From NCBI GenBank assembly GCA_948567375.1, contig OX419756.1:36842333-36906332 (forward strand): DNA of 64,000 nucleotides, given 5' to 3'. The position numbers and the translations under genes were made by a program. Under the pieces are notes generated by a model. It saw nothing but the letters and a program-made list of their open reading frames with translations. It was not told where the DNA came from and did not search any database. Position 1 is the first letter of the stretch. Every line of letters starts with the position of its first letter. The DNA comes from Lunularia cruciata. Its lineage: Eukaryota; Streptophyta; Marchantiopsida; Lunulariales; Lunulariaceae. Below, one piece after another: positions 45,124-54,679 of this stretch.

Positions 45124-46212
45124 ATGGATCCGCAGTGGCAAGAGCTTGTGCAAGGAATGCAAGGGATGTTGAATGAATTTTGAGAGATTAAGATGACCAT
45201 GGAGACATTACAAAGTCAAGTGCAGATCCTGAGGAACGATCAAGCCATGCAAGAAGAAGAGCCGTCTCAAAACCCAGTACCTGCGACTGAAGTACTTGGA
45301 GAGGCACCCGTGCCTACGAACCCTATCAACGATGAAGCCACATTGCTACTCCGGATGAAGAAGACCTGCAACATCAAGCCTTACAAGGAGCAGCGTACGA
45401 TGGGAGTAGTGGAGAATTGGATCTCGAGAATGAATCGATATTTTTGATTGTTCTCAACAGAGATCACAGAGCATGCTACAGGAGTGTTTGCATGTGGGTA
45501 CTTGACCGATAAAGCCCTCACATGATATGATGCTTGGGAACGATCCATGCTGGCAGAGAGAAGGGAGGTCACATGGACAGCAATGCAAGAAGGATTGCTC
45601 AAAAATTTCCAATCGGTGGATTCTATGCAGATGGCTCAAACCCGACTATGGGGATTGAGACAGAAGAATAGCGTACAAGAGTATGTGGAGGCATTTCTGG
45701 ATCTACAAGTTGCAATCACCGACATGAGTCCAGCAGAGGCTCTCGACAATTTCAAACGAGGGTTGAAAGAGCGGATTCGCCAAGAAGTCATGGTGCAAAA
45801 CCCTTGCACGGTATTTGAAGCTATTGCTTGTGCGCAGAGAATAGCCGGAGCATTAGGTGGAGGTGAAGGAGTAGTTCCACCTCCACATTATCGGGAAAAA
45901 ATGCCACACATGGGTGGACCAGTACCGATGGAATTGGGCAACCTTCGATTCCGGGATCGAGGAGCATGACCGCTTCAAGGAGAGCGGGGACGGGTAGAAG
46001 AACGAAGAGATGGAGTCCCATGAGGAGAAGGAACTCGAGGAGAAAAACGCCGTTGTTACAATTGTGGCCGTATTGGGCACATATCTAGCAATTGTCGCAC
46101 TCGTTTCCCTAGAGGCCCTCGGCCTTTGTACAGGCAATCTTTGAACAACATGGAGAGGCACATTGAAGAGGAGGAGGTGGAAACCACTTCGGAAAATGAA
46201 GATCGCCAGTAA
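45124..46212 (+). pseudogene. Element C gag
   Basis: The ATG at 45124 opens MDPQWQELVQGMQGMLNEF, then a stop. The frame continues through NWISRMNRYF, ITEHATGVFACGYLTDKALT, WTAMQEGLLKNFQSVDSMQM, RLWGLRQKNSVQEYVEAFLD (capsid core) and, after frame 45547-45969, to an intact zinc knuckle CYNCGRIGHISSNC at about 46052-46093. The interrupting codons in this frame are TGA, in places where Trp or Arg (TGG, CGA) is expected, for example ALT-stop-YD and VP-stop-GEG. This is the mark of C-to-T or G-to-A changes rather than indels. Confidence 0.85.
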
Positions 46213-46307
46213 ATGTACCTTGCGGCCTTATTGGCTCAATAAGGAAGCAGAGAAGCGAGGGAAGGAAGAAGAATAATGCGCAAAGATCCCAAAAGGCAAC
46301 CTCACAA

Positions 46308-48089
46308 TTGATTGTCGTGAATGGAATCCTAGAAGGTAATCAAGTGAGAGTATTAATAGATCCGGGAGCAACAGAGAATTTTGTGTCTCGCTCTGTTGCA
46401 ATAAGCTTGGGAATGGATCTAGAGAGAGATAGAAGTGAAGAAGTAGAGTTACCAAATGGGCAAACAGAGAGGATTGAATCATTACCTAGACGGGTAACCC
46501 TCTCTATAGGAGAATATCAGGAAGCAGTTGAGTGGCGAGTGATACAATTAGCCCGTTATGATGCAATTTTAGGCATGCCATGGATGGAGCAGTACAACCC
46601 AATGGTGGATTGGAGGAAGAAAGTAGTGAGAACCCGCCAATGGTCAATCATTGGGGTTAAAGAAAAATCACACAGGCAGAAACTACCTCTATATGTCATA
46701 GGGATGACAACTGTCTATAAGACCGATAGATGTTTTATGGGTCTAATAAGAGAAGTCCAGAGTGCACAACTTGTTGGACAAATTCCTGAGAAATTGAAGG
46801 ATGTGGTGGATGAGTTTCAAGATGTCTTTCCCGATGATCTACCCTCAGGATTACCACCTAAAAGGCGAGTAGATCACAAAATAGAGACAGTCCCGGGGAA
46901 GACACCTCCTTATAAGGCCCCATATCGCCTATCACCTCAAGAGTTGGAGGAGTGTAAGACTCAAATTGAGGAGATGCTACAGAAAGGGTTCATCCAACCT
47001 AGCATATCACCATATGGGGCCCCTGTCTTGTTTGTGAAGAAGAAGGATGGTAGAATGCGCATGTGCATTGACTATCGGGGTCTCAATCAGCAAACAATGA
47101 AGAACAAATACCCCTTATCTCGCATGGATGACCTGTTTGATCAACTCCATGGAGCGAGATACTTCACCAAACTGGACTTGCGGAGCGACTTGATTCTCTT
47201 TGGTTTCTTCAAAACCAAGTTGGCCATGTCTACAGCTTACCACCCACAAACAAATGGCCAAACAGAGCGGGCTAATCGCACGATTGAAGACATGTTACGC
47301 GGCTTCACCTTAGAAGAGCAAGAGAGATGGGACACCCTACTACCATTGGTGGAATTTGCTTACTACAATTTAGTGAATGCCTCCACCCAGGTCACTCCGT
47401 TCTTCCTCATGTATGGTGAGCATCCCTTCACACCTTCTAGCTTGATGAAGATCCGTCTAGTGACTACCAAGGTTGATGTAGTCAACACATTTGTTTCTAG
47501 AATCCAACAAGGTGTGGAGAGCGCCAAGCACAGGTTATAGATTGCACAAAATCGACAAAAGCAGTATGTTGATGCACACCATAGGCACATGGAGTTCAAT
47601 GTTGGGGATCAAGTGTGGCTATCGACAACCAACCTCACATTAGTTGGATCTCTTAAGCTCAGACCTCGTTTTATTGGGCCTTTCTCGATTCTTCGTCGCA
47701 TCGGCACTGTGGCCTATCACCTTGAGCTATCACCACACATGAAGATCCATCTAGTGTTCCATGTCTCCCTATTATGCAGATATGCTCCCCGATCAGGCCA
47801 AGGTACTTCCACACAGGACATTCGACCTTGTCCGACAGTCATTGATGGCACAGAGGAATATGAAGTGGAGCGGATTCTCCAAAAGCGCATGCGTGGTACT
47901 CGCCATCCGCAGGTGGAATATCTAGTACAATGGAAAGGTTACCCCCTCTATGAAGCAACCTGGGAACCCGCTGCCAATTTGGCACATGCACCGGTGTTGG
48001 TGCAAGCATTTGAGCAACAATTGCACAACGAGGACGTGCGTCTTAAAAGAAGGAGGTCTGTAATACCAAGGGTTAGCCACATGATCTAG
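46308..48089 (+). pseudogene. Element C pol: protease, RT start fused to integrase end, chromodomain
   Basis: 46308-47540 is one 410-codon frame. Protease: [14 protein letters not shown] and [16 protein letters not shown]-terminus: [40 protein letters not shown] and FTKLDLRS. It then jumps at about 47184-47192 directly to the integrase motif [20 protein letters not shown] with the catalytic Glu. RT palm (YxDD), RNase H and the first integrase part are deleted without loss of frame. A single TAG (47538-47540, from Gln by comparison with the family) precedes the C-terminal part. That part has VGDQVWLSTTNL, RPRFIGPFSILRRIGTVAYH and a chromodomain YEVERILQKR...YLVQWKGYPLYEATWEP (about 47860-48020). 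Chromodomains bind methylated histone tails and guide integration. Confidence 0.92.
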
Positions 48090-48801
48090 ATGTGAAATTC
48101 GGTTTGGTAACATCTAGAATGATGTTATACATGATGGTCAAAATAGATCAGATAGAAGTATCACCAAAAGAGTACTTCTACTAATAGGGCAGAAACCGAA
48201 ATAGACTTGAGAACCTTCGAACCAATTGCTAGACATATGATTTAAAGGTGAGAATTGGTTTGGTAATATCTGGAAGGATGTTACACATGATGGACTAAAC
48301 AGATCAGAAAGAGGTATCACCAAAAGGGGACTTCTACTAATAGAGTAGGAACCGAAATATGCCTGAAATCTTTGAAGGCAATTTCGAAGGCCTAAACGGA
48401 TGAATTAGGCCTCGAAAATATGCACATCCCCCCCCCCCCCAAACAGATGAAAGGCTGGCCTTCCCTCCCACCTGGTTTGTCTCATCAAGAGCTTTCCAAC
48501 GGTACCTTACTCATGTGATTCTGAGATTCCTATAAGAAGATTCCCTAAAACATTCCCTCCGGTCAAAGCTCGTTTGACCAACCAGATAGGACCTAGACCA
48601 GACAGGTCACCCATCCAAGGAAGTAATCCAAGGGTGGAGCTGGCTGACATGTCACCTATCTGTGCCCCTAATCCTATCGTGGAGCTTCCTTGTAGGAGAT
48701 CCTCTTTGTCTATATAATAAAGAGAAGGTGCTCCCTTGGGGCATCGAATGTTTGAGTGTGCAATCTGTGTTTTCTCTCTTCTCTTATCCTCAAAGTATTA
48801 C
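48059..48801 (+). repeat. Element C, 3-prime LTR
   Basis: A 743-bp LTR, collinear with 42805-43533, including the U3 tandem duplication. The C tract near 48428-48440 is longer than in the 5-prime LTR. The pol reading frame overlaps the first 30 bp of this LTR. Confidence 0.93.
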
Positions 48802-48806
48802 ATAAG

Positions 48807-49420
48807 TGTATGCCTTATATAGGCTCTCTCCACCCTTCTATTGGAAGTCCTCAACTTATCAATTTGCACTCCTTGGTAGTTATCCCTCAAACACTAGAAA
48901 AAATCCACCATGGGGTTGGTACTAAACCACTTCATGTAGTAGGATTTCCACTCATAGTAGCACCATCTCCAAGAGATCCACCAATGCTACTAGAGCTAGA
49001 ACTTGTGGGTATAGTTGATCTACCCCTAGAAACCAAGCTTGAAGTGATGGAGACATAGTCCGGAGGCCAATATTGTCTCCTTAGCTCAATTTCTTCCAAG
49101 AGAGCTCTCCTAAACTCATGGTAGTTGTCCATTGGTGGACCCCCTAAGTTTTGAAACAACCCCTTCCTTGCCATGAAGGGTGTGAACAAAGTTTCGCATC
49201 TACTGCAGATCACACCAACTATCAAACTTGTGGATGAAGTCATCCAACTCAATGTTACCCACTATACCAGAGTAATGCTTGAGGCCTTTGAAGGCCCAAT
49301 AAGTCTCGTCTATGTCCCACAACAATGATACGGACATACCAAGTGCACTCTCAACTGAATCAGCTCTTGCGTCAAATGCCAACTAAGAATCAATATCCTC
49401 CCCCATTAGGACCTAAGATA
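48807..49420 (-). pseudogene. Element A gag, N-terminal part
   Basis: Minus-strand blocks: FKGLKHYSGIVGNIELDDFI and HKFDSWCDLQ (49200-49382), then MARKGLFQNLGGPPMDNYHE, FRRALLEEIELRRQYWPPDY and a Ser/Gly-rich linker (48932-49252), with VERAYIRHTL at the junction to element C. No close family was recognised beyond a general gypsy gag layout and its position. Confidence 0.6.
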
Positions 49421-49905
49421 CAGATTGATATCAAGCACCACTCCGAGTAAACCCATTGCATGATGTAGCGTTATCTCCTCTAGAAACCCCAAAGAACTCT
49501 ATCGTGACAAAGTAATTGGAAATTGCAACCCACAACCATAACCACCGCAAGTACCACACCAAGTGCCAATGTACCAACCAAACGTCACTGACTAATGTAG
49601 CTCTAACTGTGACAACTACACTACGAGAAAGAGCAACCTATAACCTACCATCACAACATGCACTCTCACGGTCTATAGATCATCACTTCCTACCTCACCA
49701 AAGAGAAACATAGGTAGTTTGAGTGGTCATCACTCTAGCCTCACTATAGAGAGCACACTAGAGCACCAATGCTCTAAAGTCAATGCATCTCACACAAACA
49801 TGGTGCACAAACAAGAAACAAAGAATAGAGGGGGTCCAATCACAAGAAATCAAAATGAAAACCCTTCATCTCATAAATCAACACTAGATTGGCTATGACA
49901 CCATT
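49421..49905 (-). other. Element A leader with primer binding site
   Basis: The minus strand at 49891-49903 reads TGGTGTCATAGCC, matching the initiator tRNA-Met complement TGGTATCAGAGCC at 11 of 13 positions, two nucleotides inside the LTR end. The rest of the leader is non-coding and related to 8.56-8.77 kb. Confidence 0.6.
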
Positions 49906-51243
49906 TGGCATTTGACATAATATGAATTATCTAGTTCCTAAGCTACCAAGATCACCAAGAATGGGATCAAATTGTCTCTTCTAGCCAAAGCTACAAGTGT
50001 ATAGATAACATTGGAACAATCATTAGAACAACAAGTGAGAGTGGACCAATTGGCTAGGGTACCAATCTAGAAACCAAAGATCTAGGGGTCAAACCTTTTT
50101 GCGTACAATCTAGCAAGGTGGGCAGAATTTGCCAAAGAATGACCAAAATCTACTCTAAATTAGCTAGCCTCAGGCCAGCAAGCTGACTTGCTAGCCCTTC
50201 TAGGCCTTCATAACCTCTCATAGCCCACAACTCTATGCCTTGAAGCCCCAAATGAGGTCTTTCTTCTTGCCACTTTGCAAAACTCCTCCAAATCTAGCCA
50301 AGCTCCTCCAACTTGAGCCAAAATCTGCCACTTCAAACCCTCTCCAAATCTGGTAAAACTCTTCTAAATCTAGCTAAAATTTGACGTAAAATTTGACATA
50401 AATCCTTAAATTTGGTTGACCACCAAATCCTCCGCTAACTCTCTACTTGAGCCAAATTGAAAAAGTGAGGTTCTCCAAATCACAAATTCATGGAGATGTG
50501 TTCCCAACTCCACCTTCAATTTCACTTTTTGAGCTCAACTCATACCAAATTGGTCATGCTTTCACCTCTTGAGCTCAAAATCACAACTACCGCTTGAAAA
50601 TTGCTTCTCTTTGCTCAAAATTTGGCCAGCACTTCCATACACCGTTTGCCTCACTGCCAAATCTACATCAATTTGAAGACCTTTTGCACATGATCACTCT
50701 TAGGGAAACTCTCAACCAAACTTCCAATGATCAACAAGGCTTGGAGATACCACCAACACTTTCAGTCCTTGCACCCAATTTTCATTGACATCACTTCTTT
50801 GTTGTAATTAGTTTGTTTACACAACTTGAATCACTCTCAATTAGATAAGTACTTAATCTATCACTTCATGATCTACTAACAACTGGTCACTAATTACAGT
50901 CAAGCCACACCCACTCTACCTAAGAGAATCTAGGTGATGCTTGCCGACCTTTGTCCAACATAGCCAAGAGCTCAAAGGCTCAACATCAGAGAAGTGAGCT
51001 TTTTGGAGTTGCACTTCAAAAGTATACCTCATGGTCTCCAACCCTAACGGTCCCATTGATGGCACATCCAATCGTGTGAACAGTGCTAAGTGAAAATGGG
51101 CCCCACCATGTAGTCAATCCCCCAAACACAAAATTTGACCGTCAACAAGTAATCTATGAGTAACTACTAAAATACTCCTAACTACCAATACTACTACTCT
51201 AGAGTCCAAGCAATCTAGGTGTGACGCTATAAATGGAGTGACA
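49906..51243 (-). repeat. Element A 5-prime LTR
   Basis: It is bounded by the primer site on the left and by the end of similarity with 19141-19583 on the right. On the minus strand it starts TGTCACTCC and ends ATGCCA, fitting TG...CA ends, and is about 1.34 kb. Only its last 442 bp (plus sense) have a partner at 19141-19583, so the inner part is assigned by the primer site alone. Confidence 0.55.
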
Positions 51244-51613
51244 CCCGAGAGCATCCTATTTGATATGTATCCTCCCATTGTAATCTTCCTGCCATACCTA
51301 CGGTCCTTTGATAATCACATACGCCATACCTTCTCCACACTTTTAGGGCACTATATGCTCCAATAATTATTAGATGATTGGCATTTATTTGATTGGCATT
51401 AGATTGATTGGTATTTGCAGATTCCTCTTCCCATAGCCATGGATGGATGTGGTATCACATCACAGGAAACTATTGCACCAACAATATACATAAGAGCATA
51501 AGCTCTAGTGACTCCCCTATTGGCAAATAGGTTTTTACATATGGGGCTTGTTTTTATTGCCACCCACCATGACAATTGACTCTGGCACCTTGGCTTTCTA
51601 AACATCTCTTTGA

Positions 51614-52530
51614 TTGACTAGGGATTTATTGTTAGGACCAACACGTGCATCACTTCCTCCCTTTCCAAACTTTGCTTCCCTAGACTCTAGTAAGTTTCAG
51701 GTGGGGCTCAATGAGCATATGCACACTTACACCCTTTCTAGCATACTCACTGATGTGTCACTACCAAATAGAGCTAGGATCCTCTCTTGTGGCAAGAATG
51801 GCACAAGAGCTTGGATTCACGCTTCCCCTTTTATTGAGGACTTTATTTCATGCCGGAGCAGTTCACCACAACCCTTTAAAGTACGCTAGGTCTACCACAT
51901 GTAGCCCTCTTGGCCATACCAAATCAATGCTCGTGCGGTCTACATTTGATGTGGAGTGCATCCACATTCTACAATGTGCTATAGGATGAGAGCCTACTAG
52001 AGTCCACTATGCCACTAGAGATATGGTGGCTTAGATCAAACACTATACTTGCTTAGGGGTTCAGATTGAGCGATCAATAGTCCTACCAAGCCTGCCTCAC
52101 CAAAGGGTGCTGACAGATATTGTCAAGGATGGCCAACATACATTATATGATGTGGTTGTTGCAAACCCACTCAGACTAGAGTCCATGGCACGTGCTAGCA
52201 TCTAGGCATGAGCCGCAACAATCATTGCCACTACAAAGAAGGAGGACCACTATACTCCACCACTTGCCTCTGACACCTTCATCCCCCTAGCAGTGGAGAT
52301 TTTTGACCACCTTCATCATCAGTTTGATGACCTCCTTTGAGAGGTTGCATGGGGCTCATTACATAGTAGAAGCGCCTTCGCTTTCTCACCCGCCATGCTT
52401 ACCTCTAATTTTTGGCAGAGGGTCTCTATCACCCTACAAAGATCATAGGGCTCTAAGTCTTCATTGGCAAGTATCAGTAATGGGTGCTCCTGTTCCATTA
52501 GTAAATATCTGCAGGTAAGCAGATATGGCA
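51614..52530 (+). pseudogene. C-terminal fragment of a non-LTR retrotransposon with restriction-like endonuclease
   Basis: SLPNRARILSCGKNGTRAWI (51740-51830) matches the region before the zinc motif in the 54.7-57.2 kb copy (HLHSCSNKGASSWIL). Further on come HYTCLGVQIERSIVLPSLPH, TDIVKDGQHTLYDVVVANPL (endonuclease-like: Asp, then an Asp-Val-Val-Val strand), a Lys/Glu-rich stretch, HYTPPLASDTFIPLAVEIFD and FWQRVSITLQ. Stops and frameshifts are frequent. The family tail differs from the 57-kb copy, so it is a related but separate lineage. Confidence 0.65.
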
Positions 52531-53079
52531 AGATCTAAAATGTTGGAAGCAGATGAGGTAAGTAAATCTCAAGAGCACCTTATGCACGCTATATACCTTG
52601 ACCCTAAATGATATTAGCATGCGAACAACCGAACGAACAGTTTACAAGTCATTTCTTAAATCGCATACAGCTAAATCTTGTAGAAATGAATCCGTGAATA
52701 TGTGATATGAATTTATATTTATTGACACAGGAACTTGATAAGTGAAAAGTATATCCTTCTCTGCACAGTCCTTTAGTCACAACATGAAGGAATACCATTT
52801 CGTGAAATAAATACTCTCTGACAATGGCGCCGTATGTTGTGAGTCTCACTCACTCAGTTTGGTTACTGTAGTCCTACAGATACTTCATCTCACACATGGC
52901 CACCTCCTCCTTGCTTTGATTCCTCCGTGGTACAGGAGTTCGACGAGTTAGCACGGAAGCTTTACACCCAGAGAGAAACACGTCTTTTAATGAGTTACTC
53001 AGCAATATACTCCTGGAGATTCTTCGCAGATCTTGTAGCTACTATTGCTGCTTTCCTTTTGCTCTTCTACTCTTCCTAT

Positions 53080-53335
53080 CCGTTTAGACTTTGTCATGCT
53101 TCTTATTGGTCAATGATATGCAAATATTACTTTACTTGGGGGCATTCAGGTTCTTGAACTCTTTTGTTGAATTATCTTTGTTACTATTGTTTAAATAATT
53201 GAATAAGTTGAATAATTTGCTGTCCCTCTTTAAGATATCCATATTGAACAAATTGTTCTAGAACCTGAATCCCCTCCAAGTAGAGTAATATTTGCATATC
53301 TTTGACCAGTAAGAAACATTACAAAGTCTAAACAG
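53080..53335. repeat. 256-bp foldback: two 80-bp arms, 95-nt loop
   Basis: 53080-53159 is complementary to 53255-53335 with about nine mismatches or gaps. The longest uninterrupted pairing is gatatgcaaatattact. The right arm ends exactly where the dispersed repeat 53336-53442 begins. It could be a MITE-like foldback, an inverted duplication or a small-RNA precursor. Confidence 0.85.
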
Positions 53336-53442
53336 ATCTTACCTCTTAAGTTTTAATCTTGTACGACTTGATGGTTCGTCCCATCCTTCCTGTTAAACCT
53401 ATGCGTGTCGATTTATCCATCTTGATTTATGGGAGTCTGAAC
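53336..53442 (+). repeat. Dispersed repeat, partner of 17298-17398
   Basis: It matches the reverse complement of 17298-17398 over about 100 bp. The foldback to its left is absent at the other locus. Confidence 0.75.
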
Positions 53443-54679
53443 AACTCAACTAAAGCATGAAACTTCACTCTACTATCAGACGCTATCCATGATCAGCGAA
53501 CATGACGGAGTGAATGGTCAGATATCCACATGCGAATAAAAGTGAGCGTGCAAGATCTATGCATTCTGCTGAGTGTGTACTTCTTCTAGGTATAGGAAAA
53601 TTGATCGCCGGATCAAATTAGATCTTCGTAGTTACTACCTAGAAGCCCGTATAGATTCACAAAACGGAATAAGGAAGAGGTAACCAAATTGATGTGGATG
53701 CACAATCGGGTTTAGAGACACTTCATTAACTTATTTCATTACAGGAAAGTACTGCACAAACTCAACTAAATTACTAAGCTGTACAACGCGTAGTGTTTAC
53801 TGAATATTCTATGAGGACCCTTTCTGTTCAGTGTGACTTTAAATGTACATGATTCTATAGCTATTGCATATTGGTGCCGGTCGTGGTTGTTACTTGAAAC
53901 ATTGTGCCAATGTATTCGTCAATTCATTAAGCCTTGTATTACATGGAACGTGACAGAAGGGTTCTATCATAGCTCCGTAGTAGTTGATTGCAAGAATGGA
54001 GCGAACGTGGTAAGGTGCTTGCCCACGTTCCTCTCATTACTACGACGAAGAATCACTTCTTCCACCAGCCCCTCCGGAACGTAAACCAGCCGCGCTATAT
54101 TCAAATCTTGATATGAACATTTCATGAAAAACTTGGACCAAGAATGAAATGAAATTCATGACAGGAATTTACTGTTGTTTCCACTTTACTGTTTCGGCAT
54201 GCTGGAAGCCGAAAAGAGGAAAAGCGCGATGCTTACATTTTTCACCATCTTTGAAATAAATTCTTCACATTTTGTTGTTGCAACCTGGAAACGAGCTTCC
54301 AGGAGGAAAACCCCACCATCATAAACAGTATTTTAAGCTTGCATGAGAGTTGACTCGGGAGAGCAGTGAAACTTAAACAGGTCCTTATATCTACAGGCCG
54401 GTACACAATTCTTTCCTTTGAGTTGATATATGAGCCGCTTTCAATTCCATAAGAACGGGAAAACAAACTATTTAAACCTTTGCGAGTGAAATTATGACAT
54501 GAGATGAAAACGATGCTAGCAAAGGCTATTATTTCCACGATAAGGGATAAGGGAGGATTCAGGTACTTTGTTCGGTTATTTGAGAGATTACACCCTTCAT
54601 CTATGAACATCAGAAATGTGTCTATGGCTAGTCTACTAATGAGACTATCCCTTCCCTATGCTCACTCTATCCTATGGCA

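Larger units (their letters stand above)
42805..48801 (+). mobile_element. Element C: internally deleted chromovirus inserted in element A gag
   Basis: LTRs at 42805-43533 and 48059-48801 start TGTAATACC and end GTATTAC(A). The 5-bp duplication ATAAG is at 42800-42804 and 48802-48806; the final A can belong to either LTR or duplication. A perfect tRNA-Met primer site follows the 5-prime LTR. Content: leader with an rDNA fragment, gag, and a shortened pol ending in a chromodomain. LTRs are visibly more alike than those of A, so it is younger than its host element. Confidence 0.93.
19141..51243 (-). mobile_element. Element A: old Ty3/gypsy element with DNA methyltransferase and PHD-like domains, split by four insertions
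   Basis: Coding pieces in matching order and orientation are spread over 32 kb: gag (48.8-49.4 and 42.3-42.8 kb), methyltransferase-like domain (39.73-40.64), RT (30.9-31.73), RNase H (30.63-30.88 and 24.7-25.07), integrase (23.83-24.66 and 20.1-20.43) and a PHD-like finger (19.84-20.0). Each gap is filled by a separate element with its own termini: D, 1, B and C. Removing them leaves roughly 9.7 kb, a plausible size for a gypsy element with extra domains. LTR-like ends are related but visibly more diverged than those of the inserted elements, consistent with A being the oldest layer. All coding pieces contain stops or frameshifts. Confidence 0.8.
52531..54660. other. Low-repeat stretch with a foldback; no firm gene
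   Basis: A 76-codon plus-strand frame (52927-53157) has a hydrophobic segment FFADLVATIAAFLLLFYSSY that could span a membrane, but its 3-prime end lies inside the left arm of the foldback and no family was recognised. Nothing else could be assigned. Confidence 0.3.

Noticed and set aside
52927..53157. Possible membrane protein gene
   Set aside because: One hydrophobic segment only, no family recognised, and the 3-prime end is part of the foldback arm; kept only as a remark.
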